Of a DNA stretch of 64,000 bases, positions 35,172-44,895 are shown in pieces. The stretch is taken from assembly GCF_016734815.1 (NCBI RefSeq), contig NZ_JAERQF010000004.1, positions 62,001 through 126,000 on the forward strand, given 5' to 3'. The notes under the pieces were generated by a model. The model searched no databases and had not been told where the DNA came from. It was given only the letters and a program-made list of their open reading frames with translations. This stretch comes from Hymenobacter rubidus (GTDB lineage Bacteria > Bacteroidota > Bacteroidia > Cytophagales > Hymenobacteraceae). The translations under genes were made by a program, and so were the position numbers. The first letter of the stretch is position 1, and the number at the start of each line of letters is the position of its first letter.

Positions 35172-35285
35172 GGCGTAAAATTACCGGCTGGCAACCGGAG
35201 CCGCCATAGCATTTTGATGGGGGTAGAAAGCAGTAAGTAGAAAGGACTTTGCCGCTTGAAAATTGATGGAGTTAACAAAAAAACT

Positions 35286-35373
35286 GTCATGCTGAGCTTG
35301 TCGAAGCATCTCTACCGCAACAGTAATCAGATTTACTGTTGCGGTAGAGATGCTTCGACAAGCTCAGCATGAC
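35286..35373. repeat. Family A palindromic element, perfect 41-bp arms
   Basis: Left arm 35286-35326 and right arm 35333-35373 are perfectly complementary over 41 bp around a 6-nt loop (TCAGAT). It is the cleanest copy in the window, sitting between a kinase and its regulator. Confidence 0.95.
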
Positions 35374-35408
35374 GTTCAAAAACGGCTCTTGGCTCACACT
35401 GGTGCTTC

Positions 35409-37460
35409 CTACCCGACCGGCACCTCTACCAGCACCCCAAAGCCGGGCTGGCCCGGCACCGCGCCAAAGCCGGTGCGGCAGGTGCCGCCCACGGCCTCGG
35501 CGCGGGCTTGCATATTGCGGCGTCCGTGGCCGGATGCGCGAATGTGGCCGTTGGTGGCAGGGGGGAAGCCGTCGTCGGCAATGCTGAGGGTGAAGGTGCG
35601 GGCATCGGCGTGCAGGGCCACCTGAATGTGGGTGCCCCGCGGCGCGTGCTTGCGGATGTTGGTGAGGGCTTCCTTGAAAATGAGGTAGAGCGCCCGGCGG
35701 GTTTCCACGGGCAGGGTGCGGGAAGTGGCGCCGGGCGTGGCATCGAAGGTGATGGTGGCTTCGCCGTATTGCAGCACCTCGTAGGCGTGGTCGCGCAAGC
35801 GGTCGAGCAGGCTGCCCACCGCGTCGTTGCGGGCATCGAAACTCCACACCACGTCCTGAAGCTGGCTGGCGGCCAGGCGGCTGGTGGCGGCCACTTCGCG
35901 CAGCAGGCCTTTTTGCTGCTCCGGCTCGTGCAGGCCTGCGCCGAGCAAGTCGGTTTGCATCGAAATCTGGGTGAGCAGGCCACCTACTTCGTCGTGCAGG
36001 TCGGCCGAGAGGCGCGTGCGCAGGGCCAGTTCCCGCCGGAGCCGTCGGCGCCGGTATTCGAGCAAGCCCAGTGCGCCCCCGGCCAGCAGCAGCACAGCAC
36101 CCAGCAGGGCCCACAGCAGCAGGCGCTGGCGGCGCAGGTCGTCCACCTGCTGGCGTTGGGTGAGGTTGCGGACCTGGGCTTCGGCGTGGTCGGTTTCGAA
36201 GCGGGCGCGCTGCTCCTCGGTCACGCGCGCATCGGCCAGGGTGCGCAGGGAGTCGTTGAGGTGAAGCTCGCGGGTTTGCCAGGCGTAGGCGGCGGCAAAA
36301 TCGTGGCGGTGGGCGGCTACCTTGTTCAACAGGCCATAGATGCCCACGCGCGTAAGCACGTCTACCTGTCGTACGGGCAGCGCCAACACCTGCTGGCCCA
36401 GGGCTTCGGCCTGCGCCCACTGGTGTTGGCGCAGATAAAAGTTGGCCAGCACCTGCAGGGCGTCGCCAATTTCTTTGGGGCGGCCCATTTGCTGCTGTTG
36501 GGCCAGCACCTGCCCAAAGCAGTAGCGGGCCGAGTCGATTTGGCCGAGTTGCTCGTAGGCGCGGGCCAGGTTGGTCCAGGACGAAGGCAGCTCGCCGTTG
36601 AGGTGCTGTTGCTGCCGGACCCGCAGCGCTTTGCGTAGGTAGGGCAGGCCGGCGCGGGCGCTGTCGCGGCGCACCAGCAGCACGCCCAGGTTGTGCCACG
36701 ACACCGACAGCGAAATGGTATCGCCCAGCGCAGACTCGATGGCCAGGCCCCGGCGGGTGAAAGCAATGGCTTCGCCCCAGCGCTTTTGCTGGCCATACAC
36801 CAGGGCCAGGTTGCTAAGGGCGGCGGCTTCGGGCTCGCGTTGGCCCATGCGGTGCAGCAGCCGCGCCGACCGAAATAAGTTGACGGCGGCGGAGTCGAGG
36901 CGGTTTTGAGCCAGGTAAAGCAAGCCGCGGGAGTTCAGCAGGTCGCCGCGCAGTCGGTCGTTGTCTTCGGCCAGTTGCTCGGCTTCGCTGTACAGGGCAA
37001 ATGCCCGGCTGGGCTGGTTCAGGTCGCTATACAACATGCCCCAGTGGTAGCGAAACTGGGCCTGCATGGCGCGGGGGGCCGTGGTCAGGAGTGGCGCCGC
37101 CTGCTGAAACAGGGCCTGGGCCCGCGGCAGGTTGGCGGCCAGGCGGTAGTAGTCGCCCCGAAAAGCCAGCGCCTCGCCCACCAGCTCCGGCAGCCGGGCC
37201 TGGCGGGCCTCACGCTCCGCAGCCTCCGTGTATTCTACCACCCCGGCCGAGTCGAACGGCACGGTGTAGGCATCGGCAATGCGCAGCAGCACGCGAATAC
37301 GGGCCTCGCCAGCGGGGGCCGCGCGCAGGGGCGCGCGCAGACTATCAGGCACGGGCGGCAGAATTCGGGGCGACTGTGCTCCGCTGGCCAGCGGCAAGCC
37401 GAGGCCGAGCAGCCAACCCAGGCAAGCCTTGCGCAGCCTGAGCTTATAATGAAAACTCAT
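35409..37460 (-). CDS. TPR-containing sensor histidine kinase (HisKA_3)
   Basis: 683 aa from the ATG at 37460; a longer frame starts at 37514. Signal peptide MSFHYKLRLRKACLGWLLGLGLPLASG, then ~350 residues of TPR-like helical pairs (for example AEREARQARLPELVGEALAFRGDYYRLA), a transmembrane helix (LLLWALLGAVLLLAGGALGLL) and a cytoplasmic HisKA_3 domain with His489 (RLSADLHDEVGGLLTQISMQ). The HATPase part has an N box (YLIFKEALTNIRKHA) and DDGF and GHGRRNMQARAEAVGG glycine boxes. The periplasmic TPR sensor design is common in Bacteroidota. Partner: the NarL-type regulator downstream. Confidence 0.93.
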   Translation of the reverse strand: MSFHYKLRLRKACLGWLLGLGLPLASGAQSPRILPPVPDSLRAPLRAAPAGEARIRVLLRIADAYTVPFDSAGVVEYTEAAEREARQARLPELVGEALAFRGDYYRLAANLPRAQALFQQAAPLLTTAPRAMQAQFRYHWGMLYSDLNQPSRAFALYSEAEQLAEDNDRLRGDLLNSRGLLYLAQNRLDSAAVNLFRSARLLHRMGQREPEAAALSNLALVYGQQKRWGEAIAFTRRGLAIESALGDTISLSVSWHNLGVLLVRRDSARAGLPYLRKALRVRQQQHLNGELPSSWTNLARAYEQLGQIDSARYCFGQVLAQQQQMGRPKEIGDALQVLANFYLRQHQWAQAEALGQQVLALPVRQVDVLTRVGIYGLLNKVAAHRHDFAAAYAWQTRELHLNDSLRTLADARVTEEQRARFETDHAEAQVRNLTQRQQVDDLRRQRLLLWALLGAVLLLAGGALGLLEYRRRRLRRELALRTRLSADLHDEVGGLLTQISMQTDLLGAGLHEPEQQKGLLREVAATSRLAASQLQDVVWSFDARNDAVGSLLDRLRDHAYEVLQYGEATITFDATPGATSRTLPVETRRALYLIFKEALTNIRKHAPRGTHIQVALHADARTFTLSIADDGFPPATNGHIRASGHGRRNMQARAEAVGGTCRTGFGAVPGQPGFGVLVEVPVG

Positions 37461-37579
37461 AAATGAACGTATCAACACCCTAAATATCCGCCGTGATTTC
37501 GATACTCCCGGCATGGCCCTGCCGCAACGCCGCCATTGGGCAAAGCGGCCGTGGCTAACTTGCGCCGTAAACCCACCGC

Positions 37580-38461
37580 ATGCAAAGCACCCCGTACATG
37601 GACACGATATTGATTTTTGGAGCCTCCGGGCAGTTGGGGCAGTGCCTGGCGCACGTGGCGCAGGAAAGAAAAACGGCCGGCCTGGAGTTTCTGCCCGAAG
37701 CGCAGGCCAACATCCTGGATGTGGCCGGGCTGCAAGCCTTGTTTGCCCAATACCGTCCGGCTTATGTCATCAATTGCGCCGCGTACACGGCCGTAGACAA
37801 GGCCGAGGACGAGCTGGACCTGGCCCGCAAAATCAACCGCGACGGCGTGGAAAACCTGGCCCGGCTGTGCGGCGAGCACGGCACGGTACTCATTCAGATT
37901 TCGACCGATTTTGTGTTTGCCGGCACCGGCAACCAGCCCCTGACCGAAACCGACGAAACAGCACCCATCAGCGCCTACGGCCTCACCAAGCTGGAAGGCG
38001 AGCAGGTAATTCCGCCGCTCACGGACCGGTATTTCACCCTGCGCACCAGCTGGCTCTACTCCGAATTTGCGGGCAACTTCGTGAAAACGATGCAGAAGCT
38101 GGGGCGCGAACGCGACGAGCTGCGCGTCATCTGGGACCAGGTGGGCACGCCCACCTACGCCATCGATTTGGCCGGCGTTATTCTGACCATTATCGAAACC
38201 GGAAGCACAGCCTACGGCCTCTACCACTACAGCAACGAAGGCCTGACTTCGTGGTACGACTTCGCCACGGCCATCTTCGAACTGAGCGGAATTTCGGTAA
38301 AGACCACGCCCATTCGCACCAGCGAATACCCCACAAAGGCTACGCGTCCGCCGTTTTCGGTGATGGACAAGACGAAAATTAAAGCCGCACTGGGCGTGGC
38401 CATTCCGCACTGGCGCGCAAGCTTGAAAACCTGTGTGGAGCGGTTGTCTGCGGCGGAATAA
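37580..38461 (+). CDS. rfbD: dTDP-4-dehydrorhamnose reductase-like (RmlD)
   Basis: 293 aa; an internal ATG at 37598 (MDTILIFGASGQLG) is equally plausible as start. NADPH-binding GASGQLGQ near the N-terminus, INCAAYTAVDKAEDE, and the SDR catalytic Tyr-x-x-x-Lys as ISAYGLTKLEGE. WLYSEFAGNFVKTM and WDQVGTPTYAIDLA are typical of RmlD. It reduces dTDP-6-deoxy-lyxo-4-hexulose to dTDP-rhamnose. No other rml gene is adjacent. Confidence 0.92.
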   Translation: MQSTPYMDTILIFGASGQLGQCLAHVAQERKTAGLEFLPEAQANILDVAGLQALFAQYRPAYVINCAAYTAVDKAEDELDLARKINRDGVENLARLCGEHGTVLIQISTDFVFAGTGNQPLTETDETAPISAYGLTKLEGEQVIPPLTDRYFTLRTSWLYSEFAGNFVKTMQKLGRERDELRVIWDQVGTPTYAIDLAGVILTIIETGSTAYGLYHYSNEGLTSWYDFATAIFELSGISVKTTPIRTSEYPTKATRPPFSVMDKTKIKAALGVAIPHWRASLKTCVERLSAAE

Positions 38462-38511
38462 TGTACAGACGGCAATAGAGTTATAGAAAGGATTTGTTCA
38501 GGAAGCAGGCC

Positions 38512-38599
38512 GTCCTGCCGAGCGGAGTCGAAGCATCTCTACTGCAGAAGTAAATAAATGCTGCTGCGGGAGAGGTGCTTTGACAAGTTCCGCATGACG
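38512..38599. repeat. Family A palindromic element, diverged copy
   Basis: GTCCTGCCGAGCGGAGTCGA...GCATCTCTACTGCAG against CTGCGGGAGAGGTGCTTTGACAAGTTCCGCATGAC. Several mismatches in the right arm show decay. Confidence 0.8.
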
Positions 38600-38650
38600 T
38601 TTTGCTTGATTTTGCCGCCTTCCTAAACGACGTCTAATGCTTCCTGCCAG

Positions 38651-39868
38651 CTAATGGCCACGCCCATAAAACCGGCTCACCAAAAACGCTGCGCCGGCGA
38701 GGGCTGCCCCCAGCAGGCACACGCCGGACCAGCCGGCGTGCGTCCAGGCCAAGCCGCCGAGGACGGAGCCCAGCGAGCCGCCCGTGAAGTAACCGGTCAT
38801 GTACACCGTGTTGAGGCGGCTGCGGGCCTCGGGCACCAGCGAGAAAATGAGCGACTGATTGGAGATGTGCGCCGCCTGCACGCCCACATCGAGCACGATG
38901 ACGCCCACCACCAGCCCGGCCACATACAGCCCGCCAACGCCCAGCACGGCATACGCCACCAGCGCCAGCACAATGCCCAGCCGAACAGTGTAGTCTGAAC
39001 CGCGCGTATCGGCTGTTTTGCCGGCGAGCGGGGCGGCCAGTGCGCCAAAGGCCCCAATCAGGCCAAAGAAACCCGCCACATCGGAACCGTAGTGGAAGCG
39101 CGGCCCTTCGAGGTAAAACGCCAGCGTGGTCCAGAACACGCTGAAAGCCGCAAACAAAAACGCCCCCACCAGCGCCGCCCGCCGCAGCGCCGGCTGCTCC
39201 CAAATGAGCGTGCCCAGCGATTTCATCAGCGAAGCATAAGTGCCCGGGAAAGAGGGCTGGTCGGTGGGCAGTTGCCAGGCCAGCAGGGCCACGAGCGCCA
39301 CCATCAGCCCGGCCCCGATTTCGAACATGGCCCGCCACCCCAGGTGCGCCCCCACGTAGCCGCTGATGGTGCGCGAGAGCAGAATGCCGATGAGCAGCCC
39401 GCTCATGACGCGGCCCACCACGCGGCCGCGTTCGGCCTCGGGCGCCAGGTGCGCGGCCATGGGCACCAGCAGCTGCGGCACCGCCGACAGGATGCCAATG
39501 AGCACGCTGGCCGCCGCCAATAGCGCAAACGTGGGCGCCCACGCCGCCAGCGCCATGGCCCCGGCCGCGCCCAGTAGCATCAGCAGCATCAGGCGCTTGC
39601 GCTCCAGCATGTCGCCCAGCGGCACCACAAACAGCATGCCCAGGGTGTAGCCCACCTGCGTGGCCGTGGCCGCCAGGCTGGCGCTGCTGTCTGAGAGGTG
39701 GAAAGTGCGGCCAATGGCGGCCAGCAGCGGCTGGTTGTAGTAGATATTGGCCACCACCAGCCCACAGGTGAGGGCCATGAGCCAAACCAGGGCATTGCTT
39801 AAAACCGGGGCCGGGCGGTGGGCCGGGGTGGCCGAAAGGGTTTGATTTTCGATAGCTGCGTTGGACAT
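38651..39868 (-). CDS. MFS transporter
   Basis: 405 aa from the ATG at 39868, choosing the start before SNAAIENQTLSATPAHRP. About twelve hydrophobic helices are apparent. The loop 2-3 signature is present as PLGDMLERKRLMLLMLLGAAGA. NIYYNQPLLAAIGRTFHLS in the first helices is typical of the YnfM/Bcr-like drug-efflux branch. Substrate unknown. It stands alone. Confidence 0.9.
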   Translation of the reverse strand: MSNAAIENQTLSATPAHRPAPVLSNALVWLMALTCGLVVANIYYNQPLLAAIGRTFHLSDSSASLAATATQVGYTLGMLFVVPLGDMLERKRLMLLMLLGAAGAMALAAWAPTFALLAAASVLIGILSAVPQLLVPMAAHLAPEAERGRVVGRVMSGLLIGILLSRTISGYVGAHLGWRAMFEIGAGLMVALVALLAWQLPTDQPSFPGTYASLMKSLGTLIWEQPALRRAALVGAFLFAAFSVFWTTLAFYLEGPRFHYGSDVAGFFGLIGAFGALAAPLAGKTADTRGSDYTVRLGIVLALVAYAVLGVGGLYVAGLVVGVIVLDVGVQAAHISNQSLIFSLVPEARSRLNTVYMTGYFTGGSLGSVLGGLAWTHAGWSGVCLLGAALAGAAFLVSRFYGRGH

Positions 39869-40009
39869 GAATGGAAAGGCCGCGCACGGCGCGGGCGGGG
39901 TACAGGTTTCCTCCAACCGCTTAAACCATCCGATGGTTGCACTTGAGTGCGTGCAAATGCGGCACTGGGTTTGGGGCAACTCCGCCCGCGAGCCTGCGTT
40001 TTACCCAGC

Positions 40010-40534
40010 ATGAGCCGAGGTTTTGTTAAAGAAGACGACGCGCAGACGCCGCCCATCATTCCGCCCCGCGCGGCCCTGCCGCCGGGTACGCCCAACTACG
40101 TCACGCCCCGGGGCCTGGAGCTGTTGCGCGCCGAACTGGCCACCCTCGAAGCCGAGCGCGCCCAGGCCGAAGCCAACCGCGACAACGACACCGACCGCAC
40201 CCATCAATTGTCTTTCTACAATGGCCGCATTGCCCTGCTCACCGAGCGCCTCGGCAGCGCCAAAGTGGTAGACCCCTCCGGCCAGCCGCCTAAGGAAGTG
40301 CGCTTCGGCGCCACCGTCACATTGCGCACGGTGCGCGGCGGAAAAGTAGGTTTCGAGCGCAAATTCACCATTGTCGGCGTCGATGAAGCCGATGTGGCGC
40401 TGGGCAAAGTCGCCTTCGTGGCGCCCATTGCCCGGGCCGTGCAGGGCGCCAAACTCAAGCAGCAAGTTGCGCTGAAGCTCGGTTCGCAGGAAGAGGTGGT
40501 GGAGGTGACGGCTATCCAATATTCCGAAGCGTAA
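40010..40534 (+). CDS. GreA/GreB-family transcription elongation factor
   Basis: 174 aa from the ATG at 40010 (MSRGFVKEDDAQ). The PNYVTPRGLELLRAELATLEAERAQAE helix begins a coiled-coil, and the tip region has acidic residues (DNDTDRTHQLS). The C-terminal FKBP-like domain reads VRFGATVTLRT...FTIVGVDEADVALGKVAFVAPIARAV. SRGFVKEDD at the N-terminus is typical of GreB-like proteins of Bacteroidota. It would rescue backtracked RNA polymerase. Confidence 0.88.
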   Translation: MSRGFVKEDDAQTPPIIPPRAALPPGTPNYVTPRGLELLRAELATLEAERAQAEANRDNDTDRTHQLSFYNGRIALLTERLGSAKVVDPSGQPPKEVRFGATVTLRTVRGGKVGFERKFTIVGVDEADVALGKVAFVAPIARAVQGAKLKQQVALKLGSQEEVVEVTAIQYSEA

Positions 40535-40578
40535 TTTTAGCCGCGCTGGCTCGGTACCAAGCCGCGCCGCCTGCGCTC

Positions 40579-41505
40579 ATGATTGTCTACAAATCGACCG
40601 ATTGGTGGGAGGCCCTGCGTCACCTGCGTTCTTCGGGCATCATTCGCCTGCTGCTGAAGCGGGTGCTGTGGGTGGGGGCTTACGCCACCATTGTCACGGC
40701 CCTGGTCATTCGCTTCGAGCGCATGAACGTGGCCGTCGATAAGGAGTTTTTCTCGTTTCTGGGCATCCTGCTGAGCTTGCTGCTGGCCTTCCGCACCAAC
40801 ACGGCCTACGACCGATTTTACGAAGGGCGCCGCCTCTGGGGCCAGCTCACCAACAACTGCCGCAACCTGGCCGGCCTGCTCCACGCCCGCCTGCCGGCCG
40901 ACGACTACGCCTCGCGCACCTACCTCGCCCGGCTGCTTTCCAACTTTCCCATTGCCCTCGACGGCCACCTGCGCAAAGGCGTGCGGTTCGAAAAGCTCGA
41001 ACCCATCGAGCCCGGTTTCGTCGAGCATTTGCAAACCGTGCGGCACGTGCCCTCGCGCCTGGCCGCCATGCTGCAGGAATTCTACGAGCAGCTGCTGCGC
41101 GAAGAGTTCATTCTGCCCACGCACCTCATTACCATTCAGCGGCACCACGAGGCCCTGCTCGACGTGGCCGGCGGCTGCGAGCGCATTAAAAACACGCCCA
41201 TTCCTTTCTCCTACAGCTATTTCATCAAGGGTTTTGTCACGGTATTCATTCTTACCATGCCCTTCAACCTGCTCGATACCTACGAGTGGCTCACGGTGCC
41301 CATCACCATGTTTGGGGCCTACGCACTGCTGGGCGTGGAAATGATTGGCGACGAAATCGAAGACCCCTTCGGCAAAGACAGTAACGACCTCCCGCTTACC
41401 CAAATGGCCAACCGCATTCGGGCCAACGTGCACGAAATCCTGGGCGTGGAGCTGCACGAGGACCTGCGCGGGCTAGCCGATGTGCCGTACAGCGTGGTGT
41501 TTTAG
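40579..41505 (+). CDS. Bestrophin-family membrane channel
   Basis: 308 aa. It starts MIVYKSTDWWEALRHLRSSG, then helices VLWVGAYATIVTALVI and FFSFLGILLSLLLAFRTNTAYDRFYEGRRLWG, the family signature. The later IPFSYSYFIKGFVTVFILTMPFNLLD and MFGAYALLGVEMIGDEIEDPFG match the bestrophin C-terminal core. Bacterial bestrophins form pentameric ion channels. The stop codon TAG at 41503 is also the first three bases of the RAYT-flanking inverted repeat. Confidence 0.92.
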   Translation: MIVYKSTDWWEALRHLRSSGIIRLLLKRVLWVGAYATIVTALVIRFERMNVAVDKEFFSFLGILLSLLLAFRTNTAYDRFYEGRRLWGQLTNNCRNLAGLLHARLPADDYASRTYLARLLSNFPIALDGHLRKGVRFEKLEPIEPGFVEHLQTVRHVPSRLAAMLQEFYEQLLREEFILPTHLITIQRHHEALLDVAGGCERIKNTPIPFSYSYFIKGFVTVFILTMPFNLLDTYEWLTVPITMFGAYALLGVEMIGDEIEDPFGKDSNDLPLTQMANRIRANVHEILGVELHEDLRGLADVPYSVVF

Positions 41506-42230
41506 GCAGGCGCCACGGCTCGTTCAATCGTTGAACGGCATCTCGGCCAACCCAAACAATTCAACCCAATCACGCCATGCGCCGAACGCGCCATGGCGCG
41601 TTCCTACCAATCCGTTTTGGTGGGGTCCCATTCTTCGGGGTTGCGAATGATATATTGTCGGATGTTGCCCAAGGCGTTGGCGTTTCGTACGATGTGGTCG
41701 TGGTAGCGGGGCTGCCAGGAAAAGTCCTCGTATCCATGCTGGTTGCACCAGCGTTTTACGCTGCCTTTAAACTGATTGATGATGGCAGGCACCGAAGCCG
41801 GACGCAGAGGGCGCCGGCCGGCTGGCGTGGCATCTTCCTGTTTGTCTAGGGCATCATTTTTATTCGGTTTGAGAATCAGCAATCCATGAAAATGGTCGGG
41901 CATGATGACCCATTGGTCCAAGCGCGCCACGGGGTAATGCTTTGGTATTTCCTGCCAACTGCGGCTCACTGCTTCGCCAATCGGCGAAAGCGTTAACCGT
42001 CCGTTTTCGATGCTGCCAAAAGCCGGAATGCGGTTCTGGACACAGATGGTGATGAAATACACGCCGCTCCGGCCATAATTATGCGTCGGCAGCCGGTATT
42101 GCTTCTGGTCCTTATACGCCATAATGGTAGGAACGCGCCACGGCGCGTTCGGCGCATGGCGTGATTGGGTTGAATTGCTTGGGTTGGCGAGATGTCGTTC
42201 AACGTAGGAACGCGCCACGGCGCCTGCCTA
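41503..42230. mobile_element. RAYT unit: REP-associated transposase gene between ~105-bp inverted repeats
   Basis: The left flank (41503-41610) and right flank (42124-42230) are inverted copies of the same ~105-bp sequence with few mismatches. Each flank begins TAGGCAGGCGCC at the outer end, passes through GTTGAACGRCATCTCG, CCAACCCAA and CCCAATCACGCCATGCGCCG, and ends in the palindrome GAACGCGCCAYGGCGCGTTC. The arms fill the whole space between the stop codons of two convergent genes, and both those stops (TAG) lie in the repeat. This is a family C element. Confidence 0.88.
41604..42122 (-). CDS. REP-associated tyrosine transposase (RAYT, Y1/IS200-like)
   Basis: 172 aa from the ATG at 42122; a longer frame runs to 42218 through the inverted repeat. 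Core motifs: YGRSGVYFITICVQNR, then the HUH metal site H77-F-H79 in LDQWVIMPDHFHGLLIL, and the late segment HDHIVRNANALGNIRQY157IIRNP, where Tyr157 is the probable catalytic tyrosine. RAYTs are single-strand nucleases of the IS200/IS605 superfamily that act on REP palindromes and are usually single-copy and immobile. Start and stop lie at the inner edges of the inverted repeats. It appears intact. Confidence 0.9.
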   Translation of the reverse strand: MAYKDQKQYRLPTHNYGRSGVYFITICVQNRIPAFGSIENGRLTLSPIGEAVSRSWQEIPKHYPVARLDQWVIMPDHFHGLLILKPNKNDALDKQEDATPAGRRPLRPASVPAIINQFKGSVKRWCNQHGYEDFSWQPRYHDHIVRNANALGNIRQYIIRNPEEWDPTKTDW

Positions 42231-43157
42231 CGCCGCCAGCTGCTTCTTATAGGCCCCCGGCGTCATGCCCTCGTATTTCTTAAACAGCGCCTGGAAATAC
42301 GACAGGTTGTTAAAGCCCGCCCGCAGGCACACTTCCGCCACACTCGCCAGCGGGTGGCGCAGCAGTCGTTTGGCCTCGCCCAGCCGCTCCCGGATGATGA
42401 ACTCGACCGGCGTAATGCCAAACTCGCGCTTAAATACCCGGAAGAACGTGGCCTTGCTCATGCAGGCCAGCGCGCTGAGCTTGTCGATGGTCAGATTTTC
42501 GGAAAGATGGTCTTTGATGTAGCCCACCACGGCGGCAAAGCGGTGCGTGGTGAGGTGCCGGGCGTAGTCGTGGAAAATGAGCTGGCGGGCCTGCGTCTGC
42601 ATCAGGCGCACCAACAGTTCCTGGAGCGTGAAGCCGGCCAGCACGTCCTTGTTGATATCGGAAGTGCGCGACACGGCCACCAGGCGGCCCAGCGTGTCAG
42701 TCAGCTCGGGGGTGTTGGTGAGGTGGGCGTATTCGGGGCCTTCGATGGCCCAGGGCTGGTGCGGTTCGGCTTTGGGGTACCGCTCGTTCAGTAAGTCTAC
42801 CGTGTGGCGAATAGTATCCGGCGCAATGGCCACGGCCAGGCACTGCGTGGGCTGGCAGAGGCAGGCGTCGGGGAAGTCGATTTCCATCAACTCGTCCTTG
42901 TCCACTACCACGCTTTCGCCGGGCAGGTAGTCGAACGCCTCGCGGCCGGGCAGGTGCATCACTTTCTTGCCGCGCAGCATGGTGGTCAGGGCCAGGCCTT
43001 CGAGGCGCAGTGGCACGCGGAGGGCGGCGCGGTGCGTTTCGAACACGTTCAACTCGAAGCCCGCCAGGTTGTATACCGTCCGGTTTTCGACCAAGGAATG
43101 CAGGCGTTCCAGCGCGAGCGGCGCAACGGCAGTAGGCAAATGGACGCGGGTGGGCAT
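42228..43157 (-). CDS. AraC-family transcriptional regulator
   Basis: 309 aa from the ATG at 43157 (MPTRVHLPTAVAPLALERLH); a longer frame starts at 43214. The N-terminal half is an AraC_N-type ligand/dimer domain (LRLEGLALTTMLRGKKVMHLPG, FDYLPGESVVVDKDELMEIDFP). The C-terminal half has the two helix-turn-helix motifs: LTIDKLSALACMSKATFFRVFKREFGITPVEFI and ASVAEVCLRAGFNNLSYFQALFKKYEGMTPGAY. It is divergent from an aldehyde dehydrogenase gene, the probable target; the 165-bp gap would hold both promoters. The stop codon lies in the RAYT inverted repeat. Confidence 0.92.
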   Translation of the reverse strand: MPTRVHLPTAVAPLALERLHSLVENRTVYNLAGFELNVFETHRAALRVPLRLEGLALTTMLRGKKVMHLPGREAFDYLPGESVVVDKDELMEIDFPDACLCQPTQCLAVAIAPDTIRHTVDLLNERYPKAEPHQPWAIEGPEYAHLTNTPELTDTLGRLVAVSRTSDINKDVLAGFTLQELLVRLMQTQARQLIFHDYARHLTTHRFAAVVGYIKDHLSENLTIDKLSALACMSKATFFRVFKREFGITPVEFIIRERLGEAKRLLRHPLASVAEVCLRAGFNNLSYFQALFKKYEGMTPGAYKKQLAA

Positions 43158-43322
43158 AACAGAAGCAGGTGAGGTGAGGGAGTACACACTCGCAACACGG
43201 AGATGGTATGGCAAGTTGCGACAATTTTAGCACTCTTTGCGATAATACCACAACCATTCGGCGAGGAAAAAAGGGACCTTTACAACGTCTCTCGTTCACC
43301 AAATTCCCATTCAAACAAAGCC

Positions 43323-44852
43323 ATGGCTGAAACCTTAGAAGAAACCACCACCGTGGTGGCCCGCCCCCAGTTCAAATCACACTACGACAACTTCATCGGC
43401 GGTAAATGGGTAGCGCCGGTCAAGGGCCAGTACTTCGAAAACCCGTCGCCTATCGACGGCAAGGCCTTTACCAAAGTGGCCCGCAGCACCAAGGAAGACA
43501 TCGAGTTGGCCCTCGACGCCGCCCACGAAGCTTTCCAGACCTGGGGCAAAACCTCGGCCACCGAGCGCAGCAACATCCTCAACAAAATTGCCAACCGCAT
43601 CGAGGAAAACCTCGCCCACCTCGCCGCCGTGGAATGCGTCGAGAACGGCAAGCCCCTGCGCGAAACCACCTACGCCGACATGCCCTTGGTCATCGACCAC
43701 TTCCGCTACTTCGCCAGCGTGATTCGGGCCGAGGAAGGCAACGTGACCGAGCTGAACAGCAGCACCGTGTCGATGAATATTCAGGAGCCACTGGGCGTCA
43801 TCGGCCAGATTATTCCCTGGAACTTCCCGCTGCTGATGGCCACCTGGAAGCTGGCGCCTGCCATTGCCGCCGGCTGCACCGTAGTGATGAAGCCCGCCGA
43901 GCAGACGCCTGCTAGCATCATGGTGCTCATGGAGCTGATTCAGGACCTGGTGCCCGCCGGCGTGATTAACGTGGTGAACGGTTTCGGCCTCGAAGCCGGC
44001 AAGCCGCTGGCCTCGTCGCCGCGCATCCAGAAGGCCAGCTTCACGGGCGAGACGACCACCGGCCGCCTCATCATGCAGTACGCTTCGGAAAACCTCATTC
44101 CGGTGACGATGGAGCTGGGCGGCAAGTCGCCGAACGTCTTCTTCAAATCGGTGATGGATGCCGACGACGACTTCCTCGACAAGGCCATCGAAGGCGCCGT
44201 GATGTTTGCCCTGAACCAGGGCGAAATCTGCACCTGCCCCTCGCGGATGCTCATTCAGGAAGACATCTACGACGAGTTTATTGCCCGCGTGATAGAGCGC
44301 GTGAAAGCCATCAAGCTCGGCAACCCGCTCGACATGAACACGATGATGGGCGCCCAGGCCTCGAACGACCAATACGAGAAAATCTTAAGCTACCTCGAAA
44401 TCGGCAAGGCCGAAGGGGCCGAAGTGCTGGTGGGCGGCGAAGCCCACGTGCACGAAGACAGCGGCCTGGCCGACGGCTACTACATCCAGCCCACCATGTT
44501 CCGGGGCCACAACAAGATGCGCATTTTCCAGGAGGAAATCTTCGGCCCGGTGGTGTCCGTCACCACCTTCAAAACCGTGGAGGAAGCCATCGAAATTGCC
44601 AACGACACGCTCTACGGCCTCGGCGCCGGCGTGTGGACGCGCGACGCCCACGAGCTGTACCAGGTGCCCCGCGCCATTCAGGCCGGCCGCGTGTGGGTGA
44701 ACTGCTACCACGATTACCCGGCCGGCGCGCCCTTCGGCGGCTACAAAGCCTCCGGTTTTGGCCGCGAAAACCACAAGATGATGCTCTCGCACTATCGCCA
44801 GAACAAGAACATGCTCATCAGCTACAGCCAGAAGCCCCTGGGCTTTTTCTAG
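43323..44852 (+). CDS. NAD(P)-dependent aldehyde dehydrogenase (ExaC/AldB-like)
   Basis: 509 aa from the ATG at 43323; the longer frame to 43203 runs over the regulatory gap. Rossmann motif FTGETTTGR, general base Glu265 in [14 protein letters not shown], catalytic Cys303 in [11 protein letters not shown], and [10 protein letters not shown] near the C-terminus. Oxidises aldehydes to acids. The nearby AraC regulator and the DUF779 gene downstream form a combination regularly found with AldB/ExaC-type acetaldehyde dehydrogenases, so an alcohol or aldehyde detoxification role is likely. Confidence 0.94.
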   Translation: MAETLEETTTVVARPQFKSHYDNFIGGKWVAPVKGQYFENPSPIDGKAFTKVARSTKEDIELALDAAHEAFQTWGKTSATERSNILNKIANRIEENLAHLAAVECVENGKPLRETTYADMPLVIDHFRYFASVIRAEEGNVTELNSSTVSMNIQEPLGVIGQIIPWNFPLLMATWKLAPAIAAGCTVVMKPAEQTPASIMVLMELIQDLVPAGVINVVNGFGLEAGKPLASSPRIQKASFTGETTTGRLIMQYASENLIPVTMELGGKSPNVFFKSVMDADDDFLDKAIEGAVMFALNQGEICTCPSRMLIQEDIYDEFIARVIERVKAIKLGNPLDMNTMMGAQASNDQYEKILSYLEIGKAEGAEVLVGGEAHVHEDSGLADGYYIQPTMFRGHNKMRIFQEEIFGPVVSVTTFKTVEEAIEIANDTLYGLGAGVWTRDAHELYQVPRAIQAGRVWVNCYHDYPAGAPFGGYKASGFGRENHKMMLSHYRQNKNMLISYSQKPLGFF

Positions 44853-44895
44853 GCCCTGAAATAGCGCACGCTTCAGCTTGCGCCGGATGAAAAAT

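Noticed and set aside
41604..42230. IS200/IS605 insertion sequence with tnpB
   Set aside because: No tnpB or omega RNA is present; sequence features and flanking palindromes fit a RAYT.
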